Positions 1 to 8,114 of a stretch of DNA of 64,000 nt are shown one piece after another (positions within the stretch are counted from its first letter, which is position 1; each line of letters begins with the position of its first letter). The position numbers were made by a program, and so were the translations under genes. The stretch covers positions 1-64,000 of the forward strand of contig NZ_CABVPR010000003.1 in assembly GCF_902499135.1 (NCBI RefSeq), given 5' to 3'. The notes beneath the pieces were generated by a model, which was not told where the DNA came from, searched no databases, and saw only the letters and a list, made by a program, of their open reading frames with translations. This stretch comes from Burkholderia dolosa (GTDB taxonomy: Bacteria > Pseudomonadota > Gammaproteobacteria > Burkholderiales > Burkholderiaceae).

Positions 1-1
1 G

Positions 2-1189
2 GCACCGCTGCGCGTCGTCAGCGAACGGCGACACGGGCGCTGGGCCGACGACAGCGGCGTGGTCGTCGAGATGACGCTCGACGACGTCGCGCTGCACACC
101 GGCGACGAGCCGCCGCGCCGGTGTGTCGAGCTGCGTCTCGCGGCGCCCGACTGGGACGCGGCCGACGCCCGCGCGGCCGCATTGCGCGCGCTGTTCGCGG
201 CCGCGCGCGAACTGAGCGGCGCGTGGCCCGCGTTCATCCAGCTGACGAGCATGATCGACCGCGCATGCGCGGGCGAGCCGGCGGTCGCCGCGCCGATCAA
301 GGCGCAACCGGTCGATCTGTCCGGCCTGCGCACGCAGCGCGCGGCGCTGTTCGCGCTGTCGCGCGACATCGCCGCTCAATGGCTCGGCAACGAGGCCGGC
401 GTGCTCGAGTGCGACGATCCCGAATACGTGCATCAGATGCGCGTCGCGCTGCGTCGGCTGCGCACGCTGATGCGATTTTTCCCGCGCTTTGCGGACCGGC
501 GCTGGAAGGATACGTTCGGCGCCGATCTGCGCTGGCTCGCTGCGCTGCTCGGCACCGTGCGCGACTGGGATGTGTTCTCGACCGAAAGCCTGCCTGCGCT
601 GATTGACGCCGACGGCGGCGGCACCGACTGGAACGGCACGCTCGATGCCGCTCGCGCGCAGGCGCGCGCCGCGCGCGTCGAGTTGCGGCAGGGGCTGCAT
701 TCGGCGCGCTATGCGCGGCTGACGCGCGGCTGGCTCGAATGGCTGAGCGCGCTCGCGCTGCCGCCCGCGGCCGACGACGGCGCGCCGTCGCTGCGCCGCC
801 ACGCGACGAAGCGCGTGCGGCGGCTGTTCGGTCATCTGTACGCGTCGCCGTCGCTCACGTCGCTCGATACGGCCGCGCGGCACCGCGTGCGGATCGACGC
901 GAAGCGGCTGCGCTATGCGCTCGAATTCTTCGCGTCGCTTGCGTCGCGCCGCACGCGCAACGAGACCGTCAAGACGCTTGCGCGCGTGCAGAGCGTGCTC
1001 GGCGACGCGAACGACGCGATGGTCGCGCTGCAGCATCTCGAGCAGCTCGGCGCACCCGCATACCAGATCGGCTTCGTGCGCGGCTACGGCGCGGCGCTCG
1101 AGCAGCGCGCGGCGCGCGACGCGGAGGCGCTGCTCGCGAGCCTGCGTCCGCCGAAGCTCGACGGCAAGGCCGGCCGCGCGGCGCGCTGA
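2..1189 (+). CDS. CYTH/CHAD domain protein (partial, 5' end outside window)
   Basis: The reading frame is open from base 2, so the gene starts upstream of the window; 395 residues are visible. The first ~80 residues look like the second half of a CYTH (triphosphate tunnel metalloenzyme) domain: basic strand residues followed by VVEMTLDDV, an acidic alternating strand typical of the tunnel. From about residue 115 the protein is a CHAD domain: a helical bundle rich in His, Arg and Lys with the characteristic VHQMRVALRRLRTLMRFF near its start and HRVRIDAKRLRYALEFF later. CYTH-CHAD proteins of this kind (E. coli YgiF type) hydrolyse inorganic triphosphate, and CHAD alone can bind polyphosphate. 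Activity here is inferred from family. It ends 34 bp before modE and may be co-transcribed with it. Confidence 0.85.
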   Translation, partial: APLRVVSERRHGRWADDSGVVVEMTLDDVALHTGDEPPRRCVELRLAAPDWDAADARAAALRALFAAARELSGAWPAFIQLTSMIDRACAGEPAVAAPIKAQPVDLSGLRTQRAALFALSRDIAAQWLGNEAGVLECDDPEYVHQMRVALRRLRTLMRFFPRFADRRWKDTFGADLRWLAALLGTVRDWDVFSTESLPALIDADGGGTDWNGTLDAARAQARAARVELRQGLHSARYARLTRGWLEWLSALALPPAADDGAPSLRRHATKRVRRLFGHLYASPSLTSLDTAARHRVRIDAKRLRYALEFFASLASRRTRNETVKTLARVQSVLGDANDAMVALQHLEQLGAPAYQIGFVRGYGAALEQRAARDAEALLASLRPPKLDGKAGRAAR

Positions 1190-1223
1190 CTATAATGGCC
1201 GCCCGTTTCCTTCGAGCCGACTC

Positions 1224-2060
1224 ATGAGCGACGCATCGTCTTCTTCCCGTTCCGCCGAACCGCTCGAACTCGGCGGCGAGCTGTGGCTGCGCGCGGGCGA
1301 ACGGACCCTCGGCGGCGCGACGCGCATCGCGCTGCTCGCCGCGATCGCCGACACAGGGTCGATCACGCGCGCGGCGAAGGCGGTCGGGCTCAGCTACAAG
1401 GCTGCGTGGGACGCGATCGACACGATGAACAATCTCGCCGGCGAACCGCTCGTCGTGCGCGCGACCGGCGGCAAGGGCGGCGGCGGCACGACGTTGACGC
1501 CGCGTGCGACGTCGCTGATCGCCGCGTTCCGCACGATCGAGCGCGAGCATCGCCGTTTCATCGACGCGGCGAGCCGGGCGGTGTCGGGATTCGACGTCGA
1601 CTGGGCGCTGATCGGCCGGATCGGGATGCGGACCAGCGCGCGCAACCAGCTGTTCGGCAAGGTCGCGTCGATCGTGCGCGGCACCGTGAACGACGAGGTC
1701 GCGCTGACGCTGCCAGGCGGACAGACGATCGTCGCAGTGCTCACGCATGAAAGTGCGGATGCGCTCGGGCTGCAGGTCGGCGCGCACGCGTGCGCGCTCC
1801 TGAAGGCGTCGTGGATCGTGCTCGCCGTCGACGACGGCGACGGCGCATTGAAGGTGTCCGCGCGCAATCAGTTGCGGGGAACGGTCCAATCGGTGTCGAC
1901 GGGCGCAGTGAACAGCGAGGTCACGCTTGCGCTCGACGGCGGCGGCACGCTGACGGCCGTCGTCACGAACGACAGCGTCGACGCGCTGCCGCTTCGCGTC
2001 GGCACGTGCGCGGTGGCGCTGTTCAAGGCGTCGAGCGTGATTCTCGCAGTGACGGGCTGA
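1224..2060 (+). CDS. modE: ModE-family molybdate-responsive transcriptional regulator
   Basis: This 278-aa protein has an N-terminal LysR-like winged helix-turn-helix (about residues 25-90; GSITRAAKAVGLSYKAAWDAI is the recognition region) and two tandem Mop/TOBE molybdate-binding domains. Each Mop domain opens with a near-identical SARNQL motif (about residues 138 and 213). This is the full ModE architecture: DNA-binding domain plus a di-Mop module that dimerises on molybdate. ModE represses molybdate-uptake genes when molybdate is plentiful. The gene faces modABC convergently, and a ModE-box-like site lies upstream of modA. The ATG at 1224 is chosen because residues upstream in the same frame belong to the overlapping end of the CHAD gene. 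Confidence is high for the family. Confidence 0.93.
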   Translation: MSDASSSSRSAEPLELGGELWLRAGERTLGGATRIALLAAIADTGSITRAAKAVGLSYKAAWDAIDTMNNLAGEPLVVRATGGKGGGGTTLTPRATSLIAAFRTIEREHRRFIDAASRAVSGFDVDWALIGRIGMRTSARNQLFGKVASIVRGTVNDEVALTLPGGQTIVAVLTHESADALGLQVGAHACALLKASWIVLAVDDGDGALKVSARNQLRGTVQSVSTGAVNSEVTLALDGGGTLTAVVTNDSVDALPLRVGTCAVALFKASSVILAVTG

Positions 2061-2232
2061 GCTGGCCGCGCACGCGCATGCGCATGCGCACGCATCGACG
2101 ATCGCGCATCGTGAGGAAGGCGGCCGCCGCATGTCGTCCGCGCGACGGCGCCGGCTTCGATCCCGTTTTCAGCATAGGCCGCGGATGCGGGCTTCTCTCA
2201 GGTTCCAGCGCGACTGCGGGGCCGTCGCGGCG

Positions 2233-2934
2233 TCAGGAGACGCGCGTCGGCCATTGCGTGTGCGGCGTCGCGGCCTGCACGCGTCCTTCGCTCAATTGCA
2301 CGACCTGATCGCCGAAGGCGGCGACGTCGTCGGGATCGTGCGAGATCAGCACCATCGGAATGTCGAGCCGCGCCTGCAGTTCGGCGAGTTCGTGCCGCAT
2401 GCGCGCACGCATCGCACCGTCGAGCGCGGCGAACGGCTCGTCGAGCAGCAGGATGCGCGGCTGCGCGACCAGCGCGCGCGCGAGCGCGACGCGTTGCTTC
2501 TGCCCGCCCGACAGCTGCGACGGATACTGTCCGGCCAGCGCGTCGAGTTCGAACGCGCGCAGCCAGTACGCGACTTCGGGCGGCACCGTCTTCGCGCGCG
2601 GATTGCGCAGGCCCGCCGTGAGCCCGAACGCGATGTTCTGCCGCACGTTCAGATGCGGGAACAGCGCGTAGTCCTGGAACAGATACGCGACGCGGCGCGC
2701 GCGGGTCGGCACGTCGATGCCGCGCGCCGCGTCGAACAGCGGTTCGCCGTTCAGCGCGATCGTACCGGCGTCGGGCGACAGCAGACCGGCGATCGCCTGC
2801 AGCGTCATGCTCTTGCCCGCGCCCGAAGGTCCGAACAGCACGACGCGCTGCGTCGTCGCCGTGAACGACACGTCGAGCGTGAAGCGGCGCTCCGCATTCG
2901 CATAGGTCTTGCGGATGTCGACGGCGAGCGTCAT
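2233..2934 (-). CDS. modC: Molybdate ABC transporter ATP-binding protein, short form
   Basis: This ABC ATPase energises molybdate import through ModB. Visible motifs are Walker A GPSGAGKS (about residues 33-40), signature LSGGQKQRVALARAL, Walker B ILLLDEPFAALD and the switch histidine in VLISHDPDD. The protein is 233 aa from the chosen ATG (MTLAVDIRKTY). Earlier in-frame starts exist up to 2982 but add only unconserved residues. E. coli ModC is about 350 aa because it carries a C-terminal Mop/TOBE regulatory domain; this copy stops right after the ATPase domain and lacks it. It is the last gene of modABC, 91 bp after modB. Confidence 0.92.
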   Translation of the reverse strand: MTLAVDIRKTYANAERRFTLDVSFTATTQRVVLFGPSGAGKSMTLQAIAGLLSPDAGTIALNGEPLFDAARGIDVPTRARRVAYLFQDYALFPHLNVRQNIAFGLTAGLRNPRAKTVPPEVAYWLRAFELDALAGQYPSQLSGGQKQRVALARALVAQPRILLLDEPFAALDGAMRARMRHELAELQARLDIPMVLISHDPDDVAAFGDQVVQLSEGRVQAATPHTQWPTRVS

Positions 2935-3025
2935 ACGAGCCTCCGCTGTGCTGCCGTGCATGCGCGCGCCGCCGGTCGGCAAGCACGCACGATCGCCGTC
3001 GCGCGACGCGAACAGGGCGGCCGCT

Positions 3026-3703
3026 TCATGTCAACTGACTCCGTCGGGCTCGCGACGGCACGAGCCAGCCGGTTGCGAGCAGCACGAGCACGCAGGTGAT
3101 CGACGTCACGAGCACGAGGAAGTTGGCGGTCGCGTCGTCGCCGGCCTGCACGGCCGCGTAGATCGCGACCGACAGCGTCTGCGTGCGTCCGGGCAAATTG
3201 CCCGCGATCATCAGCGTCGCGCCGAATTCGCCGAGCGCGCGCGCAAACGCGAGCAGCGCGCCGGCCAGAATCCCACGTGTCGCGAGCGGCAGCGTCACGC
3301 GGAAGAACACCGCCGCTTCGCCGAGCCCGAGCGTGCGCGCGGCGCGCTCGAGATGCGGATCGACGCCTTCGAACGCCGCGCGCGCCGATTTCAGGATCAG
3401 CGGGAACGCGACGACCATCGACGCGATCACCGCGCCCTGCCACGTGAACACCAGTTCGATGCCGAGCGTGTCGAGCCACGCGCCGAACACGCCGCGCCGG
3501 CCGAGCAGCACGAGCAGGTAATAGCCGAGCACCGTCGGCGGCAGCACGAGCGGCAGCGTCAGCAGCGAATCGACGACGTTGCGCATCGGCGAGCGCCAGC
3601 GCGCGAGCGCGAACGCAGCCGCGACGCCGAGCACGACGTCGAGCGCGGTCGCCCAGCCGGCGACCTTCAGCGACAGCAGCAGCGGTACCCAGGCGTCCTG
3701 CAT
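3026..3703 (-). CDS. modB: Molybdate ABC transporter permease
   Basis: This 225-aa inner-membrane permease has about five hydrophobic segments. It carries the EAA loop that docks on the ATPase (FEGVDPHLERAARTLGLG followed by FFRVTLPLATRGILAGALL). Length and order match ModB. It starts 10 bp after the modA stop, so the two are surely co-transcribed. Its role is the transmembrane channel that receives molybdate or tungstate from periplasmic ModA. CysW/ModB permeases are alike, but the neighbouring modA, modC and modE genes settle the assignment. Confidence 0.94.
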   Translation of the reverse strand: MQDAWVPLLLSLKVAGWATALDVVLGVAAAFALARWRSPMRNVVDSLLTLPLVLPPTVLGYYLLVLLGRRGVFGAWLDTLGIELVFTWQGAVIASMVVAFPLILKSARAAFEGVDPHLERAARTLGLGEAAVFFRVTLPLATRGILAGALLAFARALGEFGATLMIAGNLPGRTQTLSVAIYAAVQAGDDATANFLVLVTSITCVLVLLATGWLVPSRARRSQLT

Positions 3704-3713
3704 CGCGACACGC

Positions 3714-4511
3714 TCACTTGGCCACGGATTTGAAGCCGAACGTCGACAGCACGGCCTGGCCCTGCGGCGACGCGACGAAGTCGATGAACGACTGCGCCTG
3801 CGCGGCGTGGCGGCTGTCCTTCACGACGGCGATCGGATACGTGATCGCGGTTTGCGTCGGCACCGTCAGCGCGACTTTCACGCGGCCGGGCATGATCGCG
3901 GCATCGGTGCCGAACACGAAGCCGGCATCGACTTCGCCGCGCGCGACGTAATCGAGGCTTTGACGTACGTTGGCCGCGAGCACGCCCTTCGCGCTGACGG
4001 CATCCCACACGCCGGCCGCGCGCAGCGCGCCTTCGGTGTAGCGGCCGACCGGCACCGACGCCGGGTCGCCATACGCGATGCGCTTCACCGCGGGTGCGGT
4101 CAGATCGTTCAACGACGCCGGCGCGGGCGAACGGCTGTCCGCCGGCACGATCAGCACCAGCGAGTTCGCGGCGAAATCGCGCCGCGTGCCCGGCACGATC
4201 ACCTTTTCGCCGACTGCGCGATCCATCGCCTTCTGGTCGGCCGACGCGAATACGTCGGCCGGCGCGCCCTTCGCGATCTGCTGCATCAGTACGTCGGACG
4301 CGCCGAAGTTGAACAGCACCTTGGTGCCCGGATGCTGCTTCTCGTACGCGTCGCCAACCGCCTTGAACGCGTTCGTCAGGCTCGCGGCCGCCGACACCAC
4401 GAGCTCGTCGGCAGCGCGCGCGGGGGCGCTGAGCGCGATCGCGCCGGTCAGCGCGGCAAGCGGAAGCAGACGGAGCAGCAGGTGGCGAAGCGGGCGGGCG
4501 GTCGGGCGCAT
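3714..4511 (-). CDS. modA: Molybdate ABC transporter periplasmic binding protein
   Basis: This 265-aa periplasmic protein begins with a signal peptide: Arg-rich n-region, hydrophobic LLLRLLPLAALTGAIALSA, and cleavage near PARAADE. The mature protein opens with ELVVSAAASLTNAFKAVG, the hallmark ModA ligand-binding loop, and later has NFGASDVLMQQIAKGAPADVFASAD. It captures molybdate for ModBC. The ATG at 4511 is preferred because it starts the signal peptide; the frame stays open far upstream but has no coding character there. First gene of modABC, transcribed leftward under a probable ModE box. Confidence 0.94.
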   Translation of the reverse strand: MRPTARPLRHLLLRLLPLAALTGAIALSAPARAADELVVSAAASLTNAFKAVGDAYEKQHPGTKVLFNFGASDVLMQQIAKGAPADVFASADQKAMDRAVGEKVIVPGTRRDFAANSLVLIVPADSRSPAPASLNDLTAPAVKRIAYGDPASVPVGRYTEGALRAAGVWDAVSAKGVLAANVRQSLDYVARGEVDAGFVFGTDAAIMPGRVKVALTVPTQTAITYPIAVVKDSRHAAQAQSFIDFVASPQGQAVLSTFGFKSVAK

Positions 4512-4544
4512 GATCGATTCGTTCGAATGGATGGAAACCGTAAT

Positions 4545-4568
4545 CGTAATATAGGGCGGGTTATAACG
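4545..4568 (-). promoter_or_regulatory. Probable ModE box upstream of modA
   Basis: An imperfect inverted repeat, CGTAATATA - seven G-rich bases - TTATAACG, lies 34 bp before the modA start in an AT-rich patch that stands out from the GC-rich surroundings. ModE operators contain CG-TATA half-sites in inverted orientation, and a ModE gene is next to the operon. Binding is inferred, not shown. Confidence 0.55.
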
Positions 4569-4645
4569 CTCGGCATACCGCTCATGTCGCGGCGGGCATA
4601 AGTGGCTCAGCAAGCAGAGAGGCAGGGAAGGCGACCGGCGCGCCG

Positions 4646-5344
4646 TCACGCATGCAGCGTGTGCGGCGTCGAGTCGGTACGCTGCAGCGACGACGGTTGC
4701 GATGCCGGCCGGTAGTTCGGATTGGCCTTCCATCGCGCGCGGACGAACGGCCGCTCGTGCCCGGACAGATGCAGCGCGACCTTCGTGACCCAGCGATGCG
4801 ACGGCACTGTGATGCCGTGCAGCGCGACGGTCACGAGCGCGAGGCTCGCGACGACCGCCGGCGCCGACCAGCGATGTGGTACCGCGCGCCACGAGCCGGC
4901 GATGAACGCGAGCGCGGCAAGCGCGCCGACGATGCAGCCGGTGATCGATTCGGACGGCGAATGCGCGTCGAGCGCGACGCGCGACACGCCGACCGCGACG
5001 CCGGCCGCAAGCCCGAGTGCGATGCCGGCCACGCGGATCGGCGTGCGCGTGCGGATCAGCATCAGGAATATCGCGACCGGATAGACCGACGTTGACAGCA
5101 TCGCGTGGCCGCTGAAGCCGGTGAAGTCCCACGCGCGGATGCCGATGCCCCAGCCGAGAAACGCGATCTTCGTCAGCGCGACCACGCCGATCGCCGCCGC
5201 CAGCACGCCGAGCCAGGCGGCCGCGCGTTGCCACGAGTAGCCGAGCGCGAGCCACACCGCGATCGTCACGGCGAGCGGCAAAGTGAGCCCGGCGCCACCG
5301 AATGCGGTGATCGTGATCCACAGGTGAGGCGGGAGGTCGAACAT
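4646..5344 (-). CDS. PAP2-superfamily membrane phosphatase
   Basis: This 232-aa integral membrane protein has about five or six hydrophobic helices. The acid-phosphatase core motifs are recognisable but altered: GFSGHAMLS where PSGH is usual, and SRVALDAHSPSES where SR-x5-H-x3-D is usual, so the last acidic residue is Glu. Family members dephosphorylate lipid phosphates such as undecaprenyl pyrophosphate or phosphatidic acid at the inner membrane. Substrate cannot be told from sequence. It stands alone, 134 bp from modA and on the same strand. The C-terminal ~40 residues are hydrophilic and unconserved in appearance. Confidence 0.8.
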   Translation of the reverse strand: MFDLPPHLWITITAFGGAGLTLPLAVTIAVWLALGYSWQRAAAWLGVLAAAIGVVALTKIAFLGWGIGIRAWDFTGFSGHAMLSTSVYPVAIFLMLIRTRTPIRVAGIALGLAAGVAVGVSRVALDAHSPSESITGCIVGALAALAFIAGSWRAVPHRWSAPAVVASLALVTVALHGITVPSHRWVTKVALHLSGHERPFVRARWKANPNYRPASQPSSLQRTDSTPHTLHA

Positions 5345-5520
5345 CGGGAAGGCAACGGGCAGAGGGCGGACGGATGCTTAAATCAACGCGCGAGCCGGAA
5401 AAACGACTACAACGGAGACAAGCGGCGAACGCCGAGTATAGCGCCGCGTAAGCGGGGACCCGTATTTTGCGATACCGGAGCCGTCCGGCGCGCGCAGGAA
5501 AAATCCCGGAAACAGTGCTA

Positions 5521-5545
5521 TGGTGCATTGCACAAAGACAAATCG
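5521..5545. promoter_or_regulatory. Palindromic TGCATTGCA element upstream of the esterase gene
   Basis: About 60 bp before the esterase start there is TGGTGCATTGCACAAAG, containing a TGCA-rich palindrome. Polyhydroxyalkanoate regulators of the PhaR type bind TGC/GCA-rich palindromes, and the downstream gene resembles PHB depolymerases. The link is speculative. Confidence 0.25.
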
Positions 5546-5593
5546 CGCACCCCACAGGGTGTCCCCAATTTTTCCTGATTGCGAGCCGGATCG

Positions 5594-6703
5594 ATGACCA
5601 AAAGTCTGACGAAAGTGTGGCTGGGCGGGATGAAGCGCATGCTGACTCCGGCCGCCAAGCGCGCGACGCGCGATGCGCAGCGTGTCGAGCGCGACGTGCT
5701 CGACGCGGCAGCGGCTCCCGCGGCCCATGATGCATCGCCGCCGCGCGAGTCGCGCGTGCGTCCGCGCGCGGCCGCATGGGCGGCCGGCGACTGGACGCGC
5801 GGCGAGCATCCGATGGCGCCCGCGCTCGGCCGCCTCGTGCAGCAGCTCGCCTACGCGCTGTACGTGCCGCCCGGCCGTCGGCGCGGTTCGATGCCGCTCG
5901 TCGTGATGCTGCACGGCTGCCGGCAGACCGCCGACGAGTTCGCACAGGGCACGCGAATGAACCTGTTGGCTGACCAGCATGGCTTCGCGGTGCTGTATCC
6001 CGAACAGTCGTTGCGCGCGCACGCGCACGGCTGCTGGCACTGGTACGACGACACCGATCGGGCGGGGCGCGGCGAGGCCGATGCGGTTGCGTCGCTCGTC
6101 GATACGCTCGTCGACGAGCACGGATTCGATGCGTCGCGCGTGTACGTCGCCGGCCTGTCGGCCGGCGCGGGCCTCGCGGGGCTGCTCGCGCTTCACCATC
6201 CCGATCGTTTCGCGGCCGTCGCGCTGCATTCCGGTCCGGCGCTCGGCGAAGCGAATTCCGGCATCACGGCGATGGACGTCATGCGGCGCGGTCTGCGCCA
6301 GAACCCGGTCGCAGCCGTCGAGGCGGCGCTCGATTCCGGCTCGTATCCGGGCATGCCGGCGCTGATCGTGCAGGGCGACGGCGACCGCGTCGTCGCACCG
6401 AAGAACGCCGATCAGCTGGCCGTTCAGTTCCTGCGTCTGAACGGTCTGGCCGACAGTCGCGGCGCACTGCGCGGCGCCGAGCGCGTGGAGACGCGCGACG
6501 CGGGTGCGCGCATCGTCGACATACGCCGCGACGGCGAATCGATCGTGCGGGTCTGTCATGTCCGAGGGCTCGACCACGCATGGGCCGGCGGCGACGACGC
6601 AGTGCCGTTTCACGCGGCGGTCGGCCCCGATGCGAGCGCGATGATCTGGTCCTTTTTCGAGCAAAATCGACGCACTGTAGCGACGGAACGACGCACCGGT
6701 TGA
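5594..6703 (+). CDS. PHB-depolymerase-family esterase (LpqC-like alpha/beta hydrolase)
   Basis: This 369-aa serine hydrolase shows the oxyanion region VVMLHGCRQTADEFAQGTRMN, the nucleophile elbow GLSAGAG (about residue 194), a candidate acid in VQGDGDRVVAP, and the catalytic His in GLDHAWAGG. This pattern is that of esterase PHB depolymerases and feruloyl-esterase-like proteins (COG3509). No clear signal peptide is present; the N-terminus is basic (MTKSLTKVWLGGMKRMLTPAAKRATRD), as in intracellular members. The start is ATG 5594; an upstream in-frame TTG at 5579 is less likely. Possible substrates are polyhydroxybutyrate oligomers or other short esters. It is transcribed alone. Confidence 0.85.
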   Translation: MTKSLTKVWLGGMKRMLTPAAKRATRDAQRVERDVLDAAAAPAAHDASPPRESRVRPRAAAWAAGDWTRGEHPMAPALGRLVQQLAYALYVPPGRRRGSMPLVVMLHGCRQTADEFAQGTRMNLLADQHGFAVLYPEQSLRAHAHGCWHWYDDTDRAGRGEADAVASLVDTLVDEHGFDASRVYVAGLSAGAGLAGLLALHHPDRFAAVALHSGPALGEANSGITAMDVMRRGLRQNPVAAVEAALDSGSYPGMPALIVQGDGDRVVAPKNADQLAVQFLRLNGLADSRGALRGAERVETRDAGARIVDIRRDGESIVRVCHVRGLDHAWAGGDDAVPFHAAVGPDASAMIWSFFEQNRRTVATERRTG

Positions 6704-6720
6704 TCGACGCTGGCCAAGAA

Positions 6721-6754
6721 CTAGGGTTTTCCCTATAATCCGGGAAAACCCTAG
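6721..6754 (+). promoter_or_regulatory. Perfect 13-bp inverted repeat enclosing a -10 box (promoter/operator of the DUF3563 gene)
   Basis: CTAGGGTTTTCCC and its exact complement GGGAAAACCCTAG flank TATAATCC. The TATAAT forms an ideal -10 hexamer at 6734-6739, with TGGCCA (4 of 6 matches to TTGACA) 17 bp upstream. A dimeric regulator binding the palindrome would cover the promoter. A half-site, GGTTTTCCCTAG, recurs upstream of the DUF4148 gene near 62305. Confidence 0.65.
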
Positions 6755-6779
6755 TCAACGAATCCCTGCGAGATCGACC

Positions 6780-6956
6780 ATGTACCTGCTGAGCCATCTG
6801 TTCCTGATGCTGACCAAGAGCGCTGAAAAGGCTGCGAAAGAGCGCGCCGACGCGTACCTGTCCGAAGCAACCGACATCTACGACCTCGAATTCCGCATGC
6901 GGAAGATCGACCGCGAAGCTGCGATGAACCGTCCGTTCTCGTTCGGCGCGCGTTAA
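6780..6956 (+). CDS. DUF3563 family small protein
   Basis: This is a 58-aa ORF: MYLLSHLFLMLTKSAEKA at the start and RADAYLSEATDIYDLEFRMRKID in the middle. The pattern of a short hydrophobic start followed by YLSEA-D-DLE-R-R matches DUF3563, a small protein family common in Burkholderiales with no established function. Codon use matches neighbouring genes. It lies about 40 bp downstream of the -10 box inside the large palindrome and is followed at once by a strong terminator, so it is a single-gene transcript. The ribosome site is weak (GAG about 10 bp upstream). Confidence 0.8.
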   Translation: MYLLSHLFLMLTKSAEKAAKERADAYLSEATDIYDLEFRMRKIDREAAMNRPFSFGAR

Positions 6957-7003
6957 GCGAGCCGCGCGGGCAGCACCGCCCGCCGACTCGGCGAATCAAA
7001 AAA

Positions 7004-7038
7004 GGGCGTGTGCGGCTGGTTGCCGCACGCGCCCTTCT
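7004..7038. terminator. Bidirectional Rho-independent terminator between the DUF3563 gene and ohr
   Basis: GGGCGTGTGCGGC pairs with GCCGCACGCGCCC (one G-T wobble) around a five-base loop. It is preceded by an A-run and followed by TTCTT, so it can serve both convergent genes. Confidence 0.85.
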
Positions 7039-7062
7039 TGCATGCGTCGTCGGCGTTGCGCG

Positions 7063-7482
7063 TCAGACGAGCGTCAGCCGTACCGGTACGTTGTTGCGCG
7101 TGGCGTTCGAATACGGACACACGTGATGGGCTTTTTCCATCAACGCCTGCGCGTCGGCCTTGTCCAGACCCGGCAACGACACGCGCAGCTCGATGTCGAG
7201 CGCGAAGCCGCCGGCATCGTTCGGGCCGATCCCGACTTCCGCGGTGACTTGCGTGTCCGCCGGTAGCGTCTGCTTGTTCTGGCCCGCAACGAACTTCATC
7301 GCGCTCAGAAAGCAGGCCGAGTAACCTGCGGCAAACAGCTGTTCAGGATTCGTGCCTTCGGCGCCCGTGCCGCCGAGTTCGCGCGGCGCGGCCAGCTTCA
7401 CTTCGAGCTTGTGGTCTGCCGATACCGCGCGGCCGTCACGGCCGCCGGTGCTGGTGGCGCTGGTCTTGTACAGAACGTTCAT
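7063..7482 (-). CDS. ohr: Organic hydroperoxide resistance protein (OsmC/Ohr family)
   Basis: This 139-aa thiol peroxidase reduces organic and fatty-acid hydroperoxides. Both reactive cysteines are in context: AAGYSACF (peroxidatic Cys, about residue 61) and HVCPYSNATRNN (resolving Cys, about residue 125). Both motifs and the length fit Ohr rather than OsmC. The start ATG 7482 gives MNVLYKTSATSTGGRDG, the conserved beginning; upstream in-frame codons do not resemble the family. The regulator gene ohrR lies directly upstream on the same strand with its own terminator, and the interval holds a promoter with OhrR-like half-sites. Confidence 0.95.
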   Translation of the reverse strand: MNVLYKTSATSTGGRDGRAVSADHKLEVKLAAPRELGGTGAEGTNPEQLFAAGYSACFLSAMKFVAGQNKQTLPADTQVTAEVGIGPNDAGGFALDIELRVSLPGLDKADAQALMEKAHHVCPYSNATRNNVPVRLTLV

Positions 7483-7545
7483 CGTGCAGCTCCTGTCGGA
7501 AAAGGGAGGGCGGTCCGGGCGACGAAGATCGCCGGCCACGGATGG

Positions 7546-7583
7546 AATATAGAGTACAAATCATTAGCGTGCAAATTAAATTT
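7546..7583 (-). promoter_or_regulatory. ohr promoter with OhrR-type half-sites
   Basis: Reading leftward, TTTGCACGCTAA and ATTTGTAC lie just before TATATT, a good -10 box. The TTTGCACGC word recurs in the ohrR operator at 8115-8150, so one regulator probably binds both. Coordinates are approximate to a few bases. Confidence 0.55.
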
Positions 7584-7587
7584 CAAT

Positions 7588-7610
7588 GAAAAAGCCCGGC
7601 GTGCCGGGCT
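7588..7610 (-). terminator. Rho-independent terminator of ohrR
   Basis: Reading leftward, AGCCCGGC-AC-GCCGGGCT is a perfect stem followed by a T-run (GAAAAA on the plus strand). It sits 25 bp after the ohrR stop and separates ohrR from ohr. Confidence 0.8.
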
Positions 7611-7634
7611 CGGACAAGTCGTCGCGTCGTTTCG

Positions 7635-8087
7635 TCAGTCTTCGGTTGCCGACGACAAAGCATCGCGCAACTGCTGGAGGTCCGCACGGAGTCTGATCAG
7701 AAACTCCGGCGTTTGCCGCATCGCGCAAAAGAGGTCGGCGGGTACCGAGCGCGCGTCGTCCTTCAGCGCACGGCCTGCGGCAGTCACGCGCACGTTCACG
7801 ACGCGTTCGTCCGTCGTGCTGCGCACGCGTTCGACGTAGCCGAGCGCTTCCAGCCGCTTGAGCAGCGGCGTGACGGTTGCCGGATCGAGATCCAGGCGCG
7901 CGGCGATGTCCTTCACCGCGATGTCGTCGCGTTCCCACAGCACCAGCATCGCGAGATATTGCGGGTAGGTCAGCGACAGCTTGTCGAGCAGCGGCTTGTA
8001 CGCTTTCGTCATCGCATGCGACGTCGAATAGAGCGCGAAGCACAGCTGTTCGTCGAGCGTTTGAGGCAGCGGGGGCAGGCGATCCAT
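7635..8087 (-). CDS. ohrR: MarR-family organic-peroxide-sensing repressor
   Basis: This 150-aa winged-helix regulator has the MarR core [44 protein letters not shown] (about residues 54-97). The sensing cysteine is in [11 protein letters not shown] (about residue 16), at the position of the reactive Cys of OhrR proteins. Oxidation of this Cys by organic peroxides releases the repressor and induces ohr. A second Cys (LFCAMR, about residue 125) could act as resolving thiol. It is autoregulated in relatives, consistent with the paired palindromes upstream of its start. Confidence 0.93.
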   Translation of the reverse strand: MDRLPPLPQTLDEQLCFALYSTSHAMTKAYKPLLDKLSLTYPQYLAMLVLWERDDIAVKDIAARLDLDPATVTPLLKRLEALGYVERVRSTTDERVVNVRVTAAGRALKDDARSVPADLFCAMRQTPEFLIRLRADLQQLRDALSSATED

Positions 8088-8114
8088 GATCCGATTGGCG
8101 CGATGAACGCGCTA

